Source: Mycobacterium simiae (GTDB lineage: Bacteria; Actinomycetota; Actinomycetes; Mycobacteriales; Mycobacteriaceae). From it: a stretch of DNA of 50,935 nt. Both the position numbers and the translations under genes were made by a program. The notes below the pieces were generated by a model that searched no databases, was not told the origin of the DNA, and worked only from the letters and a program-made list of their open reading frames with translations. Positions 18,259 to 27,531 of this stretch are shown piece by piece (the first letter of the stretch is position 1; each line of letters begins with the position of its first letter). The stretch spans positions 1 through 50,935 of the forward strand of contig NZ_VTZN01000011.1 in NCBI RefSeq assembly GCF_008370645.1, read 5' to 3'.

Positions 18259-19131
18259 GTGAGCGAACTGCGGTTGATGGCGGTGCATGCCCACCCCGAC
18301 GACGAGTCCAGTAAGGGCGCGGCCACCCTTGCTCGCTACGCCGACGAGGGTCATCGCGTAGTGGTGGTGACGTTGACCGGGGGTGAGCGCGGCGAGATTC
18401 TCAACCCGGCGATGGACCTACCTGATGTACATGGGCGCATCTCTGAAATTCGCCGCGACGAGATGGCGAAGGCTGCCGAAATTCTCGGCGTGGAGCACAC
18501 CTGGCTGGGCTTCGTCGACTCCGGACTGCCCAAGAGCGATCCACCGCCGCCACTGCCGGACGGCTGCTTTGCGCTGGTGCCGCTCGAGGAGTCCATTGAG
18601 GCGCTGGTGCGCGTGGTCCGGGAGTTTCGGCCACACGTGATCACTACGTATGACGAGAACGGCGGCTACCCGCATCCTGACCATATCCGCTGCCATCAGG
18701 TCTCCATCGGCGCCTATGAGGCGGCCGGCGACTACCGTCGATTCCCGGATGCCGGTGAGCCGTGGACGGTGTCCAAGCTGTACTACATTCACGGCTTCCT
18801 GAGGGAACGCATGCGAGTCCTGCAGGACGAGTTCATCAAGCGGGGCCAAGAAGGTCCGTTCGCGAAGTGGCTCGAGCACTGGCATCCCGACCACGATCCC
18901 TTCGCCAACCGGGTGACCACGCGCGTTGAGTGCTCGAAGTACTTCGCTCAACGTGACGACGCGCTGCGTGCGCATGCCACCCAGATCGACCCGAATGCCG
19001 AGTTCTTCGCCGCCCCGCTGTCCTGGCAGCAGCAGCTATGGCCGACCGAGGAATTCGAGTTGGCGCGCTCGCGTGTCCCGCTACGGTTACCGGAAAGTGA
19101 GCTGTTCGCCGGAATCGAGCTCGACCGGTGA
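18259..19131 (+). CDS. mca: Mycothiol S-conjugate amidase
   Basis: A 290-residue zinc amidase of the MshB/LmbE family. It cleaves mycothiol conjugates of toxins to a mercapturic acid and GlcN-Ins, part of detoxification in actinobacteria. The zinc motif HAHPDDES sits near residues 11-18, and the second histidine motif HPDHIRCH lies near 140-147. GTG 18259 gives the family length; AAGGGGG stands just upstream but with very short spacing. The stop overlaps the next GTG by 4 nt. Confidence 0.95.
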   Translation: MSELRLMAVHAHPDDESSKGAATLARYADEGHRVVVVTLTGGERGEILNPAMDLPDVHGRISEIRRDEMAKAAEILGVEHTWLGFVDSGLPKSDPPPPLPDGCFALVPLEESIEALVRVVREFRPHVITTYDENGGYPHPDHIRCHQVSIGAYEAAGDYRRFPDAGEPWTVSKLYYIHGFLRERMRVLQDEFIKRGQEGPFAKWLEHWHPDHDPFANRVTTRVECSKYFAQRDDALRAHATQIDPNAEFFAAPLSWQQQLWPTEEFELARSRVPLRLPESELFAGIELDR

Positions 19132-19427
19132 GCCGCCTTATGCTCACCGTGATTGCGGATGAGGCGCCCCGCAACCATGGGCCTGATTTCGGCAAAGCCA
19201 GTCCGCTGGGGCTACTGGTCGTCGTGCTACTGGTGGTGGCCACCCTGTTCCTGGTGCGGTCGATGAACCGGCAATTGAAAAAGGTGCCCGAATCATTCGA
19301 CCGCCAGCACCCCGAGCCCGACCAGGCCGCCGACGAGGGCACGGATGCGGTTAACTCCGCGGAGCCGCCCGGCAGCGCGGCCGACGGAAACGCCCGACCA
19401 GCGGGACCCGCCGATGAACCCGGTTGA
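19128..19427 (+). CDS. Small single-pass membrane protein (Rv1083-like)
   Basis: A 99-residue protein with one strongly hydrophobic helix (about 26-45, rich in Leu and Val) followed by a charged, proline- and alanine-rich tail. The GTG start overlaps the mca stop (GTGA, 19128-19131), and the 3' end overlaps the next gene by 14 nt, so all three genes are probably translated from one transcript. A second in-frame ATG lies four codons later. Function unknown. Confidence 0.8.
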   Translation: MSRLMLTVIADEAPRNHGPDFGKASPLGLLVVVLLVVATLFLVRSMNRQLKKVPESFDRQHPEPDQAADEGTDAVNSAEPPGSAADGNARPAGPADEPG

Positions 19428-21432
19428 TTCGTCTGGGACGAATAACCTCGCGCAGGCTACCAGCCCCTACCTGCGCCAACATGCTGACAACCCGGTGCAT
19501 TGGCAGCAGTGGACGCCGCAAGCACTGGCCGAGGCGTCCGCGCGCGACGTGCCGATCCTGCTGTCGGTCGGCTACGCCGCGTGCCATTGGTGTCACGTGA
19601 TGGCCCACGAATCGTTCGAGGACGACGAGGTGGCTGCCGTGCTGAACGCCGGGTTCCTCGCCATCAAGGTAGATCGCGAGGAACGTCCGGACATCGACGC
19701 GGTCTACATGAACGCCACGGTCGCGCTCACCGGGCAGGGCGGTTGGCCGATGACGTGCTTCCTCGCCCCCGACGGCCGCCCCTTTTTCTGCGGCACCTAC
19801 TACCCCAAAGCCGCCTTTCTGCAACTACTTTCGGCCATATCCGAGGCGTGGCGGGAGCGGCGCGGCGAGGTGGAGCAGGCCTCCGACCATATCGCCGGCG
19901 AGTTGCGCTCGATGGCGTCGGGCCTGCCCGGCGGCGGTCCGGACGTGGCGCCGCAGATGTGCGACAACGCCGTCGCGGTGGTGTTACGCGAGCAGGACAC
20001 TACGCACGGCGGCTGGGGCAACGCACCCAAGTTTCCGCCGTCGGCGCTGTTGGAAGGGCTGGTGCGGCACTACGAGCGCACCGGGTCACGCGCAGCTCTG
20101 CAGGCGGTGTCGCGCGCCGGCACCGCGATGGCCCGCGGCGGCATCTATGATCAGCTGGCCGGTGGCTTCGCTCGATACAGCGTCGACAACGCCTGGGTGG
20201 TACCGCATTTCGAGAAGATGCTGTATGACAACGCGCTGTTGCTGCGCGCCTACGCGCACTGGGCCCGGCGCACCGGCGACCCGCTGGCTCAGCGAGTCGC
20301 CACTGAGACGGCGCGGTTTCTGCTTGACGACCTGGCCGAAGGTGACCTGTTCACGTCGTCGCTGGATGCGGATGCCGACGGCCGCGAGGGTTCGACCTAC
20401 GTTTGGACCCCGGCGCAGCTGGTCGACATGCTCGGTGCTGACGACGGGCGTTGGGCGGCAGGGATTTTCGCGGTTACCCAGCCCGGCACGTTTGAGCACG
20501 GGACCTCGGTGCTGCAGTTGCTCAGCGACCCCGACGACCCTCAGCGTCTGCAGCGGGTCAGGGCCGTTTTGTTGGCGGCCCGGCTGACCCGAACCCAACC
20601 CGGGCGCGACGATAAGGTCGTCACGTCCTGGAACGGGTTAGCGATCACCGCGCTCGCCGAGTCCAGTGTGGCACTGCAGCAACCCGAACTGGCCGAAGCT
20701 GCACAGCGCTGTGCCAAGACGCTGCTGGACCTACACCTCGTTGAGGACCGGTTGCGGCGAGCCAGCCTAGGTGGGGTGGTCGGCGACAGCGCCGCCATTC
20801 TGGAGGATTACGCCATGCTGGCCACCGGGCTGCTGGCGCTCTATCAGCTCACCTCCGATGCCGCCTGGCTGACCGCGGCCGCCGGTTTGCTGGATACCGC
20901 GCTGGCGCACTTCGCCGATCCGCAACGCCCTGGCCGCTGGTTCGACACCGCAGACGATGCTGAGCAGTTGGTGCTGCGGCCCGCCGATCCGCTAGACGGG
21001 GCCACACCGTCGGGGGCTTCGTCGATTGCCGAGGCATTGCTGACCGCTGCGCACCTGGTGGACGGGGTCCGCGCCGAGCGGTACTTGCAGGCGGCCGCCG
21101 ATACGCTGCGCGAACACTCGATCCTGCTGGCCCGCGCGCCACGGTCGGCCGGCCACTGGCTGGCTGTCGCCGAAGCCGCCGTGCGTGGACCGCTGCAAAT
21201 CGCGGTGGCCTATGACGGCGCGCAATCCGCGCTACTGGCCGCCGCCCGCCGGCTGGCGCCCGGCGGGGCGATCGTCGTCGGCGGCCACGTCGATTCGTCA
21301 GCGCTGCTGGCGGGTCGGGATCGGGTGGACGGTGCGGACGCTGCCTACGTGTGCCGCGGACCGGTTTGCGATCTGCCGGTGACCAGTGCGGATGAGCTGG
21401 CGGCCGCCCTAGGGAGTGGCTCGCGAATGTGA
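19414..21432 (+). CDS. DUF255 thioredoxin-fold protein, YyaL/SPATA20 family (Rv1084-like)
   Basis: A 672-residue protein. The N-terminal thioredoxin-like domain (about 10-175) includes YLRQHADNPVHW, the redox-type motif CHWCHVM and DREERPDID. The rest resembles an (alpha/alpha)6 barrel of the six-hairpin glycosidase type, with PHFEKMLYDNALLLRAY. The family is widespread but its reaction is not established. Length matches recalled Rv1084. The start overlaps the end of the preceding gene. Its stop codon lies inside the first copy of a 30-bp repeat. Confidence 0.92.
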   Translation: MNPVDSSGTNNLAQATSPYLRQHADNPVHWQQWTPQALAEASARDVPILLSVGYAACHWCHVMAHESFEDDEVAAVLNAGFLAIKVDREERPDIDAVYMNATVALTGQGGWPMTCFLAPDGRPFFCGTYYPKAAFLQLLSAISEAWRERRGEVEQASDHIAGELRSMASGLPGGGPDVAPQMCDNAVAVVLREQDTTHGGWGNAPKFPPSALLEGLVRHYERTGSRAALQAVSRAGTAMARGGIYDQLAGGFARYSVDNAWVVPHFEKMLYDNALLLRAYAHWARRTGDPLAQRVATETARFLLDDLAEGDLFTSSLDADADGREGSTYVWTPAQLVDMLGADDGRWAAGIFAVTQPGTFEHGTSVLQLLSDPDDPQRLQRVRAVLLAARLTRTQPGRDDKVVTSWNGLAITALAESSVALQQPELAEAAQRCAKTLLDLHLVEDRLRRASLGGVVGDSAAILEDYAMLATGLLALYQLTSDAAWLTAAAGLLDTALAHFADPQRPGRWFDTADDAEQLVLRPADPLDGATPSGASSIAEALLTAAHLVDGVRAERYLQAAADTLREHSILLARAPRSAGHWLAVAEAAVRGPLQIAVAYDGAQSALLAAARRLAPGGAIVVGGHVDSSALLAGRDRVDGADAAYVCRGPVCDLPVTSADELAAALGSGSRM

Positions 21433-21483
21433 AGCTGGCTTCACGCTCGGCGCCGAATGTGAAACTGGCTTCACGCTGGTCGG
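21424..21483. repeat. Two tandem 30-bp units, each a hairpin, between convergent genes
   Basis: Two units (21424-21453 and 21454-21483) share CGAATGTGAA-CTGGCTTCACGCT. In the first, GTGAAGC (21429-21435) and GCTTCAC (21438-21444) pair perfectly around TG; the second has one changed base in the left arm. The first unit covers the stop codon of the DUF255 gene, and the second ends 10 bp before the stop of the HlyIII gene. They may act as a bidirectional terminator, but no T-run is present. Confidence 0.6.
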
Positions 21484-21493
21484 GGCAGGTCGC

Positions 21494-22234
21494 TTAAAAC
21501 ACCACAAACCACATCGCGATGAAATGGCAGATTGCTGCGATCGCGGTGCAAGCGTGAAAGAACTCGTGATAGCCAAACGTTGACGGCCACGGGTCGGGCC
21601 AGCGTACTCCGTAGAGAATGCCGCCGATGCTGTACAGGGCACCGCCGACAAACAGCAGCACCATCGCTGCGACCCCCGCGTTGTGCAGGATCGTCGCCGT
21701 GAACCACACCGCCACCCAACCCAGCAGCAGGTAGAGCGGCACACCAACCCAGCGCGGGGCGGTCGGCCAGCACATCTTCAGCAACACCCCGGACATGGCG
21801 CCACCCCACACGATGGCCAGCACTAGGTGCCCGTCGTGGCCAGGCAGCGCCAGTAGCGCGAACGGTGTGTAGCTGCCGGCGATGAACACGAAGATCATCG
21901 AGTGGTCGGCCCGCTTCATCCACTTGTGGGCGGTCGCCGATTCCCAGTTGACCCGGTGATAGGTGGCGCTGACGGTGAACATCACAATCGTGGCCGCGGC
22001 GTAGGCGAGCGTTGCCAGCCCGGCCTCGGTAGAACCGACCGCCCACGAGACCGCGACCAGCGACGCACCGGCGACAACGGCGGTGGCGGCCGAATAGACG
22101 TGGATCCAGCCGCGGAAGCGGGGCTTGGTCAGGGCCCGGGTAACGCCTTCGACGATGTGGTGGGCAGCATCGGACGGTTTGAACCCGTGTGATTCGGGCT
22201 CTGCGGTGCTAGCCATGCTGGCCTGGCTGCTCAT
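21494..22234 (-). CDS. Hemolysin III family (PAQR-type) membrane protein (Rv1085c-like)
   Basis: A 246-residue protein with about seven hydrophobic helices. It carries the family signatures [30 protein letters not shown] and [10 protein letters not shown], which supply the conserved His and Asp residues thought to bind zinc in PAQR proteins. Despite the name, hemolytic activity is unproven; a membrane-lipid or hydrolase role is suspected in relatives. ATG 22232-22234 has GGGAGA just upstream on the minus strand. It converges with the DUF255 gene. Confidence 0.92.
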   Translation of the reverse strand: MSSQASMASTAEPESHGFKPSDAAHHIVEGVTRALTKPRFRGWIHVYSAATAVVAGASLVAVSWAVGSTEAGLATLAYAAATIVMFTVSATYHRVNWESATAHKWMKRADHSMIFVFIAGSYTPFALLALPGHDGHLVLAIVWGGAMSGVLLKMCWPTAPRWVGVPLYLLLGWVAVWFTATILHNAGVAAMVLLFVGGALYSIGGILYGVRWPDPWPSTFGYHEFFHACTAIAAICHFIAMWFVVF

Positions 22235-22386
22235 GTCTCCCGTCTCCCCGTCGTGTACCGGTATTCGTCACCGATCACCCTAGTCGCGTCGATTTCTCAA
22301 CGGGCCGACAACGTGGGCAAGCGCGCGGTGATATTAGGAGGAAACCAGGCCGGGATTGGGTGTCGGTCACAGTAGGCTGGATTCTC

Positions 22387-23175
22387 GTGGAGATCATCCC
22401 GCCGCGGCTCAAAGAGCCGTTGTATCGGATTTACGAGCTGCGGCTGCGGCAAGGATTGGCCGCCACCAGATCCGAATTGCCGCGACACATTGCGGTCCTG
22501 TGTGACGGCAACCGGCGCTGGGCGCGCAACGCGGGCTATGAGGACGTCAGCTACGGCTACCGGATGGGTGCCGCCAAGATCGCCGAGATGTTGCGCTGGT
22601 GCCAGGACGCGGGCATTGAAATGACCACCGTGTACCTGCTGTCCACCGAAAACCTGCAACGTGATCCCGACGAGCTCGCCGGATTGATCGAGATCATCAC
22701 CGACGTCGTCGAGGAGATCTGCGCCCCCGCCAACCGTTGGAGTGTCCGCACAGTCGGCGATCTGGGGCTGATCGGGGAGGAGCCGGCACGCCGGCTGCGC
22801 GAGGCGGTGGAATCCACACCGGAGACGGCGCCGTTCCACGTCAACGTCGCGGTGGGCTACGGTGGCCGCCGGGAGATCGTCGATGCAGTGCGAGCGCTGT
22901 TGAGCAAGCGATTAGCCAACGGCGCCACCGCCGAGGAACTTGTCGACGCGGTGACCGAAGACGGCATATCCGAAAACCTCTACACCTCTGGACAACCCGA
23001 CCCTGATTTGGTGATTCGCACCTCCGGTGAGCAGCGACTGTCGGGTTTTCTGCTGTGGCAAAGCGCCTATTCTGAGATGTGGTTCACCGAAGCACACTGG
23101 CCCGCTTTTCGCCGAGTCGATTTCCTTCGCGCGCTGCGCGATTACAGTCAGCGGCATCGCCGCTACGGCAAGTAG
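22387..23175 (+). CDS. Short-chain cis-prenyltransferase, (2Z,6E)-farnesyl diphosphate synthase (Rv1086-like)
   Basis: A 262-residue cis-prenyltransferase, nearly the same as recalled M. tuberculosis Rv1086. That enzyme adds one isoprene unit to geranyl diphosphate, giving the precursor of decaprenyl phosphate for arabinogalactan assembly. Motif CDGNRRWAR with the key Asp is near residue 40; STENLQRD, GYGGRREI and the C-terminal RTSGEQRLSGFLLWQ are intact. GTG 22387 follows TAGGCT (22373-22378) by 8 nt, a leaderless arrangement. The next gene starts 20 bp after the stop. Confidence 0.95.
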   Translation: MEIIPPRLKEPLYRIYELRLRQGLAATRSELPRHIAVLCDGNRRWARNAGYEDVSYGYRMGAAKIAEMLRWCQDAGIEMTTVYLLSTENLQRDPDELAGLIEIITDVVEEICAPANRWSVRTVGDLGLIGEEPARRLREAVESTPETAPFHVNVAVGYGGRREIVDAVRALLSKRLANGATAEELVDAVTEDGISENLYTSGQPDPDLVIRTSGEQRLSGFLLWQSAYSEMWFTEAHWPAFRRVDFLRALRDYSQRHRRYGK

Positions 23176-23195
23176 TCGCGTGACACACTGGATGC

Positions 23196-24581
23196 GTGGC
23201 TGTGCTGTCGGCGGTGGTGTTCACGCTGAGTGCGTGGCTTGGGCTGTACCTGCTAGCCCGGGATCCGCGCAAGCCGGTACTGGCCCTGGCGGCGATCGGC
23301 CTGTGCGGCTTTGCTGCGGTAGTCGCCTTGGACGCGGTGCGAACAACCAGCGTCCTGCACGGCGATCGGCTCAGCCAGGTCGAGATCTATCTGGTTGCGG
23401 TTCCCGGCATTGCCTGGTTCGCGGTGCTGCTCGAGCTGTCCCGGCCCAGCGATAGCTGGCGGGCGCGCAGCCGCGAGCTGTTATTGGTCTGCGGCGTCGC
23501 CGCGCTGACTCTGGTGGGCGCAGTGATGGCGGGCAGCGTGGACGGCCCGCTGCGGGCAGGTCACTTACTGATGTTCGCGGTGATATCCGTGTCCGCCCTC
23601 GGAGGGATGGTCGGCGCCGTAGTTCGGCCCAGCCAGCCGACCCCGGTCGTCGGCGTGGTGATTGTCGCAACCTTGTTCTTCGCGCTGGCCAATGCCATCC
23701 TCATCATCCCGCTGGGCTTGTTGCCCAGCTGGCTGGCCCTGGCGTCGACGGGTTTCGACATCTTGGCGCTCGGGGTGGCGGTTGCGCTGTGGGATGCCTT
23801 CGACGAGGGCCAGGCACTGCGGGCGGACATGCTGCGCTCGTTCCTCGGCACGGTGGCAGTGGCGGTTCTGTTCGGTGGCCAGGCGCTGACCGGCTTGGCG
23901 GTGACCCGCAGTGAGCCCACCGCACAGACGGCTCTGACCATACTGCTATTCACCAGTGTGGCGGTCGCGATTACGGTGCAAGTGCTGGCCGATCCGCTGG
24001 CCGGGATGCTGGACCGCGTGGCTTTCGCTCAATCGCCGGCGCTGCGGGCGGACCGGGCCGCGTTGCGGCACACCGGCGCGGCCTTGCCACTTCGGTCGGC
24101 TGATTCGCTCGAGCACATCGATGACGACGCGTTCGTCAGACTCACTCGCCGGGCACTCGGCCACTACGGCGACCTGACCAAGCTGGTCGCCAGCCCGTTG
24201 ACCGCGTTGCCGGTGATCGACGAACGCCTGGCCGCCCGCGGCGCACCCGATCATCCGCTGGAACGGGCCAATGAACTCAAGGCCGTGCTGGCCGACGGTA
24301 TTGCGCGGCTTAAGCCGCGCGACGCCGGCGACTTCGGCACCACCGAACAGTGGCGTTATTACAACTCGCTGTATTTTCCCTACGTTGCCGGGGTGCGCGC
24401 CTACGCTCAGAACGCCACTGCGGCCGGTTTGGACGCGACCGCCAGACAAGCGTGGCAATGGCTGGTCACCGAGGTGCCACAGCGCTCACTGCACAATTGG
24501 CAAAACGCTGCGGCCCGGCTTATTGCCGCCGATCTGCGCGGGCGGGTCCCCGCTGCCGGGGATGAGCACTGCATGCGCTGA
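23196..24581 (+). CDS. Polytopic membrane protein with a C-terminal soluble domain, unknown function
   Basis: A 461-residue protein I do not recognise. The first 265 residues contain eight or nine hydrophobic helices, spaced like the sensing region of a 7TM-type receptor. The remaining 195 residues are soluble and include WRYYNSLYFPYVAGVRAY and, near the end, VPQRSLHNWQNAAARLIA, which could be a small DNA-binding-like helical unit. No kinase, GGDEF or cyclase motif is visible. GTG 23196 lies 20 bp after the Z-FPP synthase, so they are probably co-transcribed. I do not recall a counterpart here in M. tuberculosis, where PE_PGRS genes follow Rv1086. Confidence 0.8.
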   Translation: MAVLSAVVFTLSAWLGLYLLARDPRKPVLALAAIGLCGFAAVVALDAVRTTSVLHGDRLSQVEIYLVAVPGIAWFAVLLELSRPSDSWRARSRELLLVCGVAALTLVGAVMAGSVDGPLRAGHLLMFAVISVSALGGMVGAVVRPSQPTPVVGVVIVATLFFALANAILIIPLGLLPSWLALASTGFDILALGVAVALWDAFDEGQALRADMLRSFLGTVAVAVLFGGQALTGLAVTRSEPTAQTALTILLFTSVAVAITVQVLADPLAGMLDRVAFAQSPALRADRAALRHTGAALPLRSADSLEHIDDDAFVRLTRRALGHYGDLTKLVASPLTALPVIDERLAARGAPDHPLERANELKAVLADGIARLKPRDAGDFGTTEQWRYYNSLYFPYVAGVRAYAQNATAAGLDATARQAWQWLVTEVPQRSLHNWQNAAARLIAADLRGRVPAAGDEHCMR

Positions 24582-24593
24582 TGTGTGTCGCCG

Positions 24594-24649
24594 CGGTGTG
24601 TATTACAGTCGACTCCATCCTCGTGGTCGTGCGCTTCAAATACACACCG
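24594..24649. promoter_or_regulatory. 11-bp inverted repeat upstream of the O-methyltransferase
   Basis: CGGTGTGTATT (24594-24604) and AATACACACCG (24639-24649) are perfect inverted copies, centre-to-centre 45 bp, about four helical turns. They lie between the membrane-protein stop and the methyltransferase ATG. A TACAGT -10-like hexamer (24604-24609) abuts the left arm, so a bound regulator could block the promoter. An RNA hairpin with a 34-nt loop is the alternative. Confidence 0.6.
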
Positions 24650-24678
24650 AGAGCGCCGGCGATCAGCCAAGGGAATCC

Positions 24679-25767
24679 ATGACACCAAAGCTGCCGCCCG
24701 CAAAATTGGTGCGGGTCATTGACTTTGCGCGGCATTACCTCAACCGACTACATCGCCGTTTGGTCCCGCCACCGGTTGCGTTGATCGAGATGATCTTGGA
24801 CGCTTGGGTAGCTCAGGCGATCACTACTGCCGCGGAACTCGGCATGGCTGATGCCCTCGCCAACGGACCGCTGTCGGCACAGGAGTTGGCGGCCGCGGTC
24901 AACGCCGACGCCGACGCCCTCTCTCGATTGCTTCGGGCCCTGATCGGTCGGGGCATATTCCGCCAGCGCCGCGATGGGCGCTACGAGTTGAACCCGCTGG
25001 CACAAGCTCTTCGCCGGGATGCTGAGGTGTCTGTGGCCGGCATGGCCAGATGGGTGGGGGCACGCCAACACCGCCAGCATTGGAGCCATTTAACCGATGC
25101 GATCCGGAGCGGGCGCGCCGTCATCCCGGCGCTGCGGGGCAAGCCCTTTTTCGAGTACCTGTCCGGCGAGGTGGAGCTGGCCGAGATCTTCAATCAGGCC
25201 ATGACGAGCACATCTGAACTTTCCATCGCGCCGGTGGTCGCTGCCTATGACTTCGGTGTTTTCGCGACGATCGTCGACGTCGGTGGCGGGCATGGAAGGC
25301 TCTTGGCCGCGATCCTGCAAACGGCGCCGCATGCGAAAGGCATCCTGTTCGACCAACCTCAGGTGGTGGCCGGCGCCCCGGCCGTGCTTGCTGAACATCA
25401 CGTCGCCGACCGGGTGCGGATCGCAGCGGGGTCGTTCTTCGATGACGCCGTCCCCAGTGGTGCAGACGCGTACCTTCTCAAGAACATCATTCACGACTGG
25501 CCCGATGGCGATGCGGTGCGCATTCTGCGCAACGTGCGCGCGGCGGCGGGGACGGGCCAGAAGGTCTTGCTCGTCGAGCAAGTGATTCCGTCGCATCGCC
25601 GTGAATTCCCGGGGAAGTGGGCCGACCTGGAAATGTTGGTTTCACTCGACGCCCGCGAGCGTACCGCCGGCGAATACCAGCGGCTCTTCGAGCAGGCTGG
25701 CTTTCGCATGACGCGGGTCGTCGAAACCACATCGCCTTACAGCGTCATCGAGGCGACCGCCAGCTGA
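24679..25767 (+). CDS. SAM-dependent O-methyltransferase, plant-type (Methyltransf_2) family
   Basis: A 362-residue enzyme of the caffeate/hydroxyindole O-methyltransferase type. An N-terminal winged-helix dimerisation domain (about 35-115) precedes the Rossmann fold. The SAM loop is VDVGGGHG (199-206), FDQPQV (224-229) follows, and the catalytic base is the His in NIIHDWPDGDA (about residue 272). It should methylate a hydroxyl on a small aromatic or polyketide-like substrate; the substrate cannot be read from sequence. AGGGAAT stands just before ATG 24679. No polyketide synthase is nearby. Confidence 0.88.
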   Translation: MTPKLPPAKLVRVIDFARHYLNRLHRRLVPPPVALIEMILDAWVAQAITTAAELGMADALANGPLSAQELAAAVNADADALSRLLRALIGRGIFRQRRDGRYELNPLAQALRRDAEVSVAGMARWVGARQHRQHWSHLTDAIRSGRAVIPALRGKPFFEYLSGEVELAEIFNQAMTSTSELSIAPVVAAYDFGVFATIVDVGGGHGRLLAAILQTAPHAKGILFDQPQVVAGAPAVLAEHHVADRVRIAAGSFFDDAVPSGADAYLLKNIIHDWPDGDAVRILRNVRAAAGTGQKVLLVEQVIPSHRREFPGKWADLEMLVSLDARERTAGEYQRLFEQAGFRMTRVVETTSPYSVIEATAS

Positions 25768-25883
25768 CTCGGGCTCGGGTTGGCAGCAGTTGGCAGTGCT
25801 ATGTGTCGATCTGGCAGTGCGGCAACGGCACCCTCGGAAGTGACCGACCAACCGCTCGCTCGAAAGCCTCAAGGAGTACTGGC

Positions 25884-26297
25884 ATGACCGCTGTTTCTGG
25901 CCCAACAACTCGGCCCCGCAACGACGCGACAGATTCACTGCTGCGGTTCGCAATGCGCGCTGATGCTACGTTGACCGGCCTGATGGGTCTGGCTGTAGCC
26001 GTCGCCGCCGACCCGATTTCCACAATGACCGGCCTTACGTCCATCCAGGAATACAGCATCGGCGCCTTCTTTGTGGCCTACGGCTTGGTGGTATTCAGCC
26101 TTGCCGCGCTGCCTGATTTGCGCCGTGCCGGTATCGCTGTCGTCGTGGGCAACATTAGCTACACCATGGCAGCGGTGCTAGCGGCTGACCTGGTGCCGAT
26201 GACCGCCACCGGGGTAGCCGCGACGCTGGCCAGCGGCGTGTACACGGCGGGGTTCGCCGGTTTGCAGTACCTGGGAGTGCGCCGTCTGCCAGCGTAG
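25884..26297 (+). CDS. Small four-helix membrane protein, unknown function
   Basis: A 137-residue protein with four predicted hydrophobic helices (about 28-46, 56-76, 82-102 and 108-128). ATG 25884 has a very good ribosome site, AAGGAG at 25871-25876, 7 nt upstream. The 116-bp gap after the methyltransferase suggests the same transcript. I do not recognise the family. A role in handling or exporting the methylated product is possible, but only from its position. Confidence 0.75.
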   Translation: MTAVSGPTTRPRNDATDSLLRFAMRADATLTGLMGLAVAVAADPISTMTGLTSIQEYSIGAFFVAYGLVVFSLAALPDLRRAGIAVVVGNISYTMAAVLAADLVPMTATGVAATLASGVYTAGFAGLQYLGVRRLPA

Positions 26298-26308
26298 CTC
26301 CCCTTCCC

Positions 26309-26356
26309 GCTGATGCGGGGCACCTGCGCCGCTGGCGCTTGGTGTCCCGCGTCAGC
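26309..26356. terminator. Long hairpin between convergent genes, probable bidirectional terminator
   Basis: GCTGATGCGGGGCACC (26309-26324) pairs with GGTGTCCCGCGTCAGC (26341-26356) over 16 bp with two G-U pairs. The 16-nt loop itself contains GCGCC-GCT-GGCGC. It lies 11 bp after the small membrane-protein stop and 34 bp from the coaA stop. No U-tract follows, so it would be an I-shaped terminator. Confidence 0.7.
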
Positions 26357-26390
26357 CGTTGGGTGTCCATGCGCGAGACCGGCCGGATGA

Positions 26391-27416
<1,026 letters not shown>

Positions 27417-27531
27417 TCAGTGCACACTTGCACGCCGCGTGGCCAGCCCCCCAAACCGCCCGCTGGATAGACTAGCGCGCGTGACTGCCGCACCCGACGC
27501 CCGCATTTCTGCCCGTGAAACGAACTCCGTC

